A DNA stretch of 64,000 nt from Trileptium ribeirensis (taxonomy: Eukaryota; Nematoda; Enoplea; Enoplida; Thoracostomopsidae), in assembly GCA_030248225.1 (NCBI GenBank), contig JASANE010004946.1:1-64000 (forward strand). Reading direction: 5' to 3'. Numbering within the stretch: the stretch's first letter is position 1; each line of letters opens with the position of its first letter. Shown here piece by piece: positions 61,471 to 64,000 of this stretch. Below the pieces are notes generated by a model. It saw only the letters and a program-made list of their open reading frames with translations, ran no database searches and was not told the DNA's origin. The translations under genes and the position numbers were made by a program.

Positions 61471-62102
61471 GTTAGTTTGAGCGTAGCAGCGATATCATTC
61501 CGTTTCATGACCACGAAGGTGTTGAGGACACTAAAATACGTTTTATTTAACGAACATGTGTCTGGATCGTGCAAAACCCATTTGAAAAAAAAATTTACCA
61601 ATTTTAATGTGGGTAGCCTTGGATTCCCCTACACCTAAAAGGAAGAGCATGAGCAAGGGTCCCTCAAGCTCGGAAATTGGGAGGAGCTGAAAAAACCCGG
61701 GAGCGATCCCCAGTTTGCATGGAAGGTTAGTCCCGTTGAGCTGTGGCAGCGGGAATGAATAATTGTAACTAGTGCCAGAAAACGGCATGTGTGTAGTTTA
61801 ACGACTGACTCCTGTTATGGATATGTAACAAACAAAAGAAAAACTAAGCCATTTTGGCAACTAAGGGTAAAATTTCGGGACTTATTAGCCAAACAATGCA
61901 ATATTCCAGTATTTTAACTCAACAAAAAATTGATATTTTTTGGTGGCGCAGAGGGCACCTGGGAGTCATGGGCTGGGAGAAAGCCAAACTTTACATGGGG
62001 GAGGAACAGGGGAACGATGTGTTTATTTGTCTCAAAATAACACAGTTCATTCCACAATTGATACTCCTGTAATTGCAGTACCTCTGGAAGTGTCTCAGAC
62101 TA
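61471..62102. other. Unassigned sequence
   Basis: Contains a 3' flank for the minus-strand coding region that follows; no polyadenylation signal or motif could be assigned with confidence. Confidence 0.3.
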
Positions 62103-64000
62103 CTAGAATACTTCTTCGCTTGGGTGTTTCTTCGGAATATCATGTGGTATTTGTGGCAATTCGGTTTCCACTGCTTTGTCTTGGCGTTCGATTTTTTGGA
62201 TCCGCCGTTCTTTTTCCAGTTCTTCGTCTTGCGGTTGTCCCAATTGCGGTTGTACTTGCAGTTCTTTTATCCTTTCACGCAATTCTTTTATTTGTTCATC
62301 TGTGCATTTAGCTCATCGTGACCTAAATTCTCATTATTTCTTCTTTGCAGCTGTTACTTCTTCCTGCGCATTCTGTAGTTGCCCTTGAATGTTACTCTTC
62401 GCTTGCTCTTGAGCTTCTTCACGTTGTCGTCATAATTGAGCAATTCTTGGGCATTTACTACTTGATTATGTGTGGCTTGTCTTCCCGAGTTATTTCATAT
62501 ATTTTCTCAATTTCCTCTCGATTCTTGTGATGAAAGCAGCTCCATTGTAAGATCGCGTTTTCTTTTTCTTAAAATTGCTGTTGCAGTTGTTGTACTTGGT
62601 TCAACGCTTGCTTCGTCCACTCTTGCAATAATATTAGCTTTTGTTGTTCTGATCCCGCTCAACTTGTATTGGACTGCGACTTTGTTCTTGCAGTTGGGAT
62701 ATCTCCCGATCTTTGTTTGCCAGTTCTTGTTTTCTTATTTCCCATGGCTCTTTGAACCTTCTGATATGCTTTGTTCATGCACTGCTTTGTGTCGTTTGTA
62801 CTCTGCTTGATACTTGTTTTTCCAAACTTTTCTTTTGCTTCGATAATTTGTTTCATTCTTTCCCATTTTTCGCTGAAGAGTTTTTGGAGTGCTTTAATTT
62901 CTGAAAGTACATGTTGTCTTGGTAGGTGTGTACTTGGCTCGTATATCTCGAATTTCTTTCAGTAAGTGACCTGAATTCCCATAGCCATTGGTTGCTCTGT
63001 TTTTTGCGGATTTCCGCTTCTTTCTTTAAGTTCTTTCATATGCTCTCTTAGCTGATGTCGCTCTGTGATGACATCACCACTATCAGCATCGTCCACGGTT
63101 GTAGGATTTGTTGCTGTTGCAATTGGCGTACTTGCATTGCTGACGCCGTTGCGGACGCAGTTGCACTTTCGGTCTTTGCTGTCTGGGTTGTATTGTTTGT
63201 TCGCTCTCGTTCGATTTATGGTCGCTTGACTCAGTCGACTTGATTTTTCTATATCTCGGTCGTTGCTCGCCCGTGCTTCGTAACCCTTGGGTCATTTATT
63301 GATCCAATTTATCCATTGCTTCTGCTTTCTCCGTCAATGTCGTGAAGGCTCTTCTTTCATCACGCAAAATCGACTTCGGATTTCGTTCTTTAATCTTGTG
63401 ATAGCGCGGACTTGATGACCTCTTCGACAATTGACTAGGGTATTCCTTTCGCGGTAAGGTGTCGTGCTGCGTATAGCCGTAACCCGTCTACGAAATTCTT
63501 GACTGTTCTCGTTTGCCGCAGGCTTTGCAACTTGTTGATAAGATTCGCCAACGTCTTCGCTACGTGATTCGTGTTCTCTCGAATGGTCCACTTTTACTTC
63601 TACGAATATATCTTTCTTTTCGTCCACCGATATGTACTCAATCTTTCCAAATTCGTTTTGAGTATTCTCTTTTCTTTCTATTCAGCTCGATTTTGATGCT
63701 TCGTTGATTGATTCGATCGATTTGGTAGTACCCTGTATCGATTGACTTTGTTGCTGACTTCCCGTTCGGGTTTCTTTCGTACTTTGTCTCATATTTCTTG
63801 GGGCACATTGTTCTTTTCTATGGCCCAACCGTTCATTTGCGGTTGCATTGGTTGTTGTATTCCCATCTTTCCAGAGTATGGTTGCATCGGTTGTTGGTAA
63901 TTCATGAAAGTTTGTGTTGGCATTATCGATATCGGTGTTGTCCACGGTTGCATTTCTTGTTGCTGTTGTGGTTCGTGTACTTGCATCTGTCGATTGTTCC
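62103..64000 (-). pseudogene. Q-rich, coiled-coil coding region, repeatedly frameshifted, open at the window edge
   Basis: On the minus strand, codon usage and residues are clearly protein-like but jump between frames. From the right edge: a Q/P/M-rich part (QQQQEMQPWTTP); GHRKEQCAPRN, a half zinc-knuckle lacking the first two cysteines; an acidic/basic stretch; VNCRRGHQVRA; a second MQVxxxQQQQxxQPWT block 0.85 kb from the first; then about 900 bases of K/E/Q-rich coiled coil (QELANKDREISQLQEQ, QIKELRERIKELQVQPQ, ELEKERRIQKIERQDK) ending at a TAG at 62103-62105. At least six frame changes occur (for example near 62290, 62340, 62740 and 63820). It could be a retroelement Gag-like protein or a host coiled-coil gene with sequencing errors. 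I cannot name it. Confidence 0.55.

Noticed and set aside
62073..63300. Plus-strand frames rich in Phe, Leu, Cys and Ser at 62-63.3 kb
   Set aside because: They are shadows of the minus-strand K/E/Q-rich coding region.

Overview
The window is AT-rich eukaryotic DNA with long introns or intergenic DNA, GT splice donors and several classes of decayed animal-type transposable elements: Merlin/ISXO2, non-LTR retrotransposons, hAT-like, TA-flanked MITEs and Helitron-like elements. It looks like an invertebrate metazoan, but nothing fixes the phylum; a GCCTAA-like hexamer array (nematode telomere is TTAGGC) is only a weak hint. No rRNA, tRNA, CRISPR or bacterial operon is visible. Almost every recognisable coding stretch is broken by small indels, which means either old pseudogenes or an error-rich long-read assembly.

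The left third (about 1.5-20.4 kb) is one nested segmental duplication. A 2.7-kb module X (a start-codon exon with a splice donor and 2.1 kb upstream) occurs at 1529-4238 and 12411-15117. The following intron-like module Y (about 5.3 kb) is complete at 15118-20430, truncated to 2.8 kb at 4239-7027, and complete but inverted at 7028-12403. The inverted Y and the right Y form a large imperfect palindrome around the second X.

From 20.4 to 28 kb lie two decayed LINE fragments flanking a tandem array with 300-350 bp units. One unit carries a 215-bp, hairpin-rich insertion bounded by a perfect 10-bp target duplication. From 28.2 to 32 kb come a GC-rich island between inverted repeats, a Merlin (IS1595-superfamily) transposase pseudogene, and a hexamer-register TAAGCC-type array.

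The rest (33-62 kb) is a graveyard of repeats. Family R1 elements (1.0-1.6 kb) share one conserved end with a CTCGC/GCGAG hairpin and CTAG, a second conserved end, and inside them tandem 170-180 bp monomers; this resembles Helitron/Helentron non-autonomous elements carrying satellite DNA. Family B elements have CAGGGAGTAACCGG-type termini and a near-perfect 8-bp target duplication, as in hAT. There are also a TA-flanked CAGTACTCGCC MITE family, a 399-bp MITE with ATCCA duplications, a 153-bp tandem repeat, two arrays of palindromic CGACATGTCG repeats, and RNase H and reverse transcriptase fragments.

The right end (62.1-64 kb, minus strand) is a Q-rich and coiled-coil coding region that continues past the window edge and is shifted in frame repeatedly.
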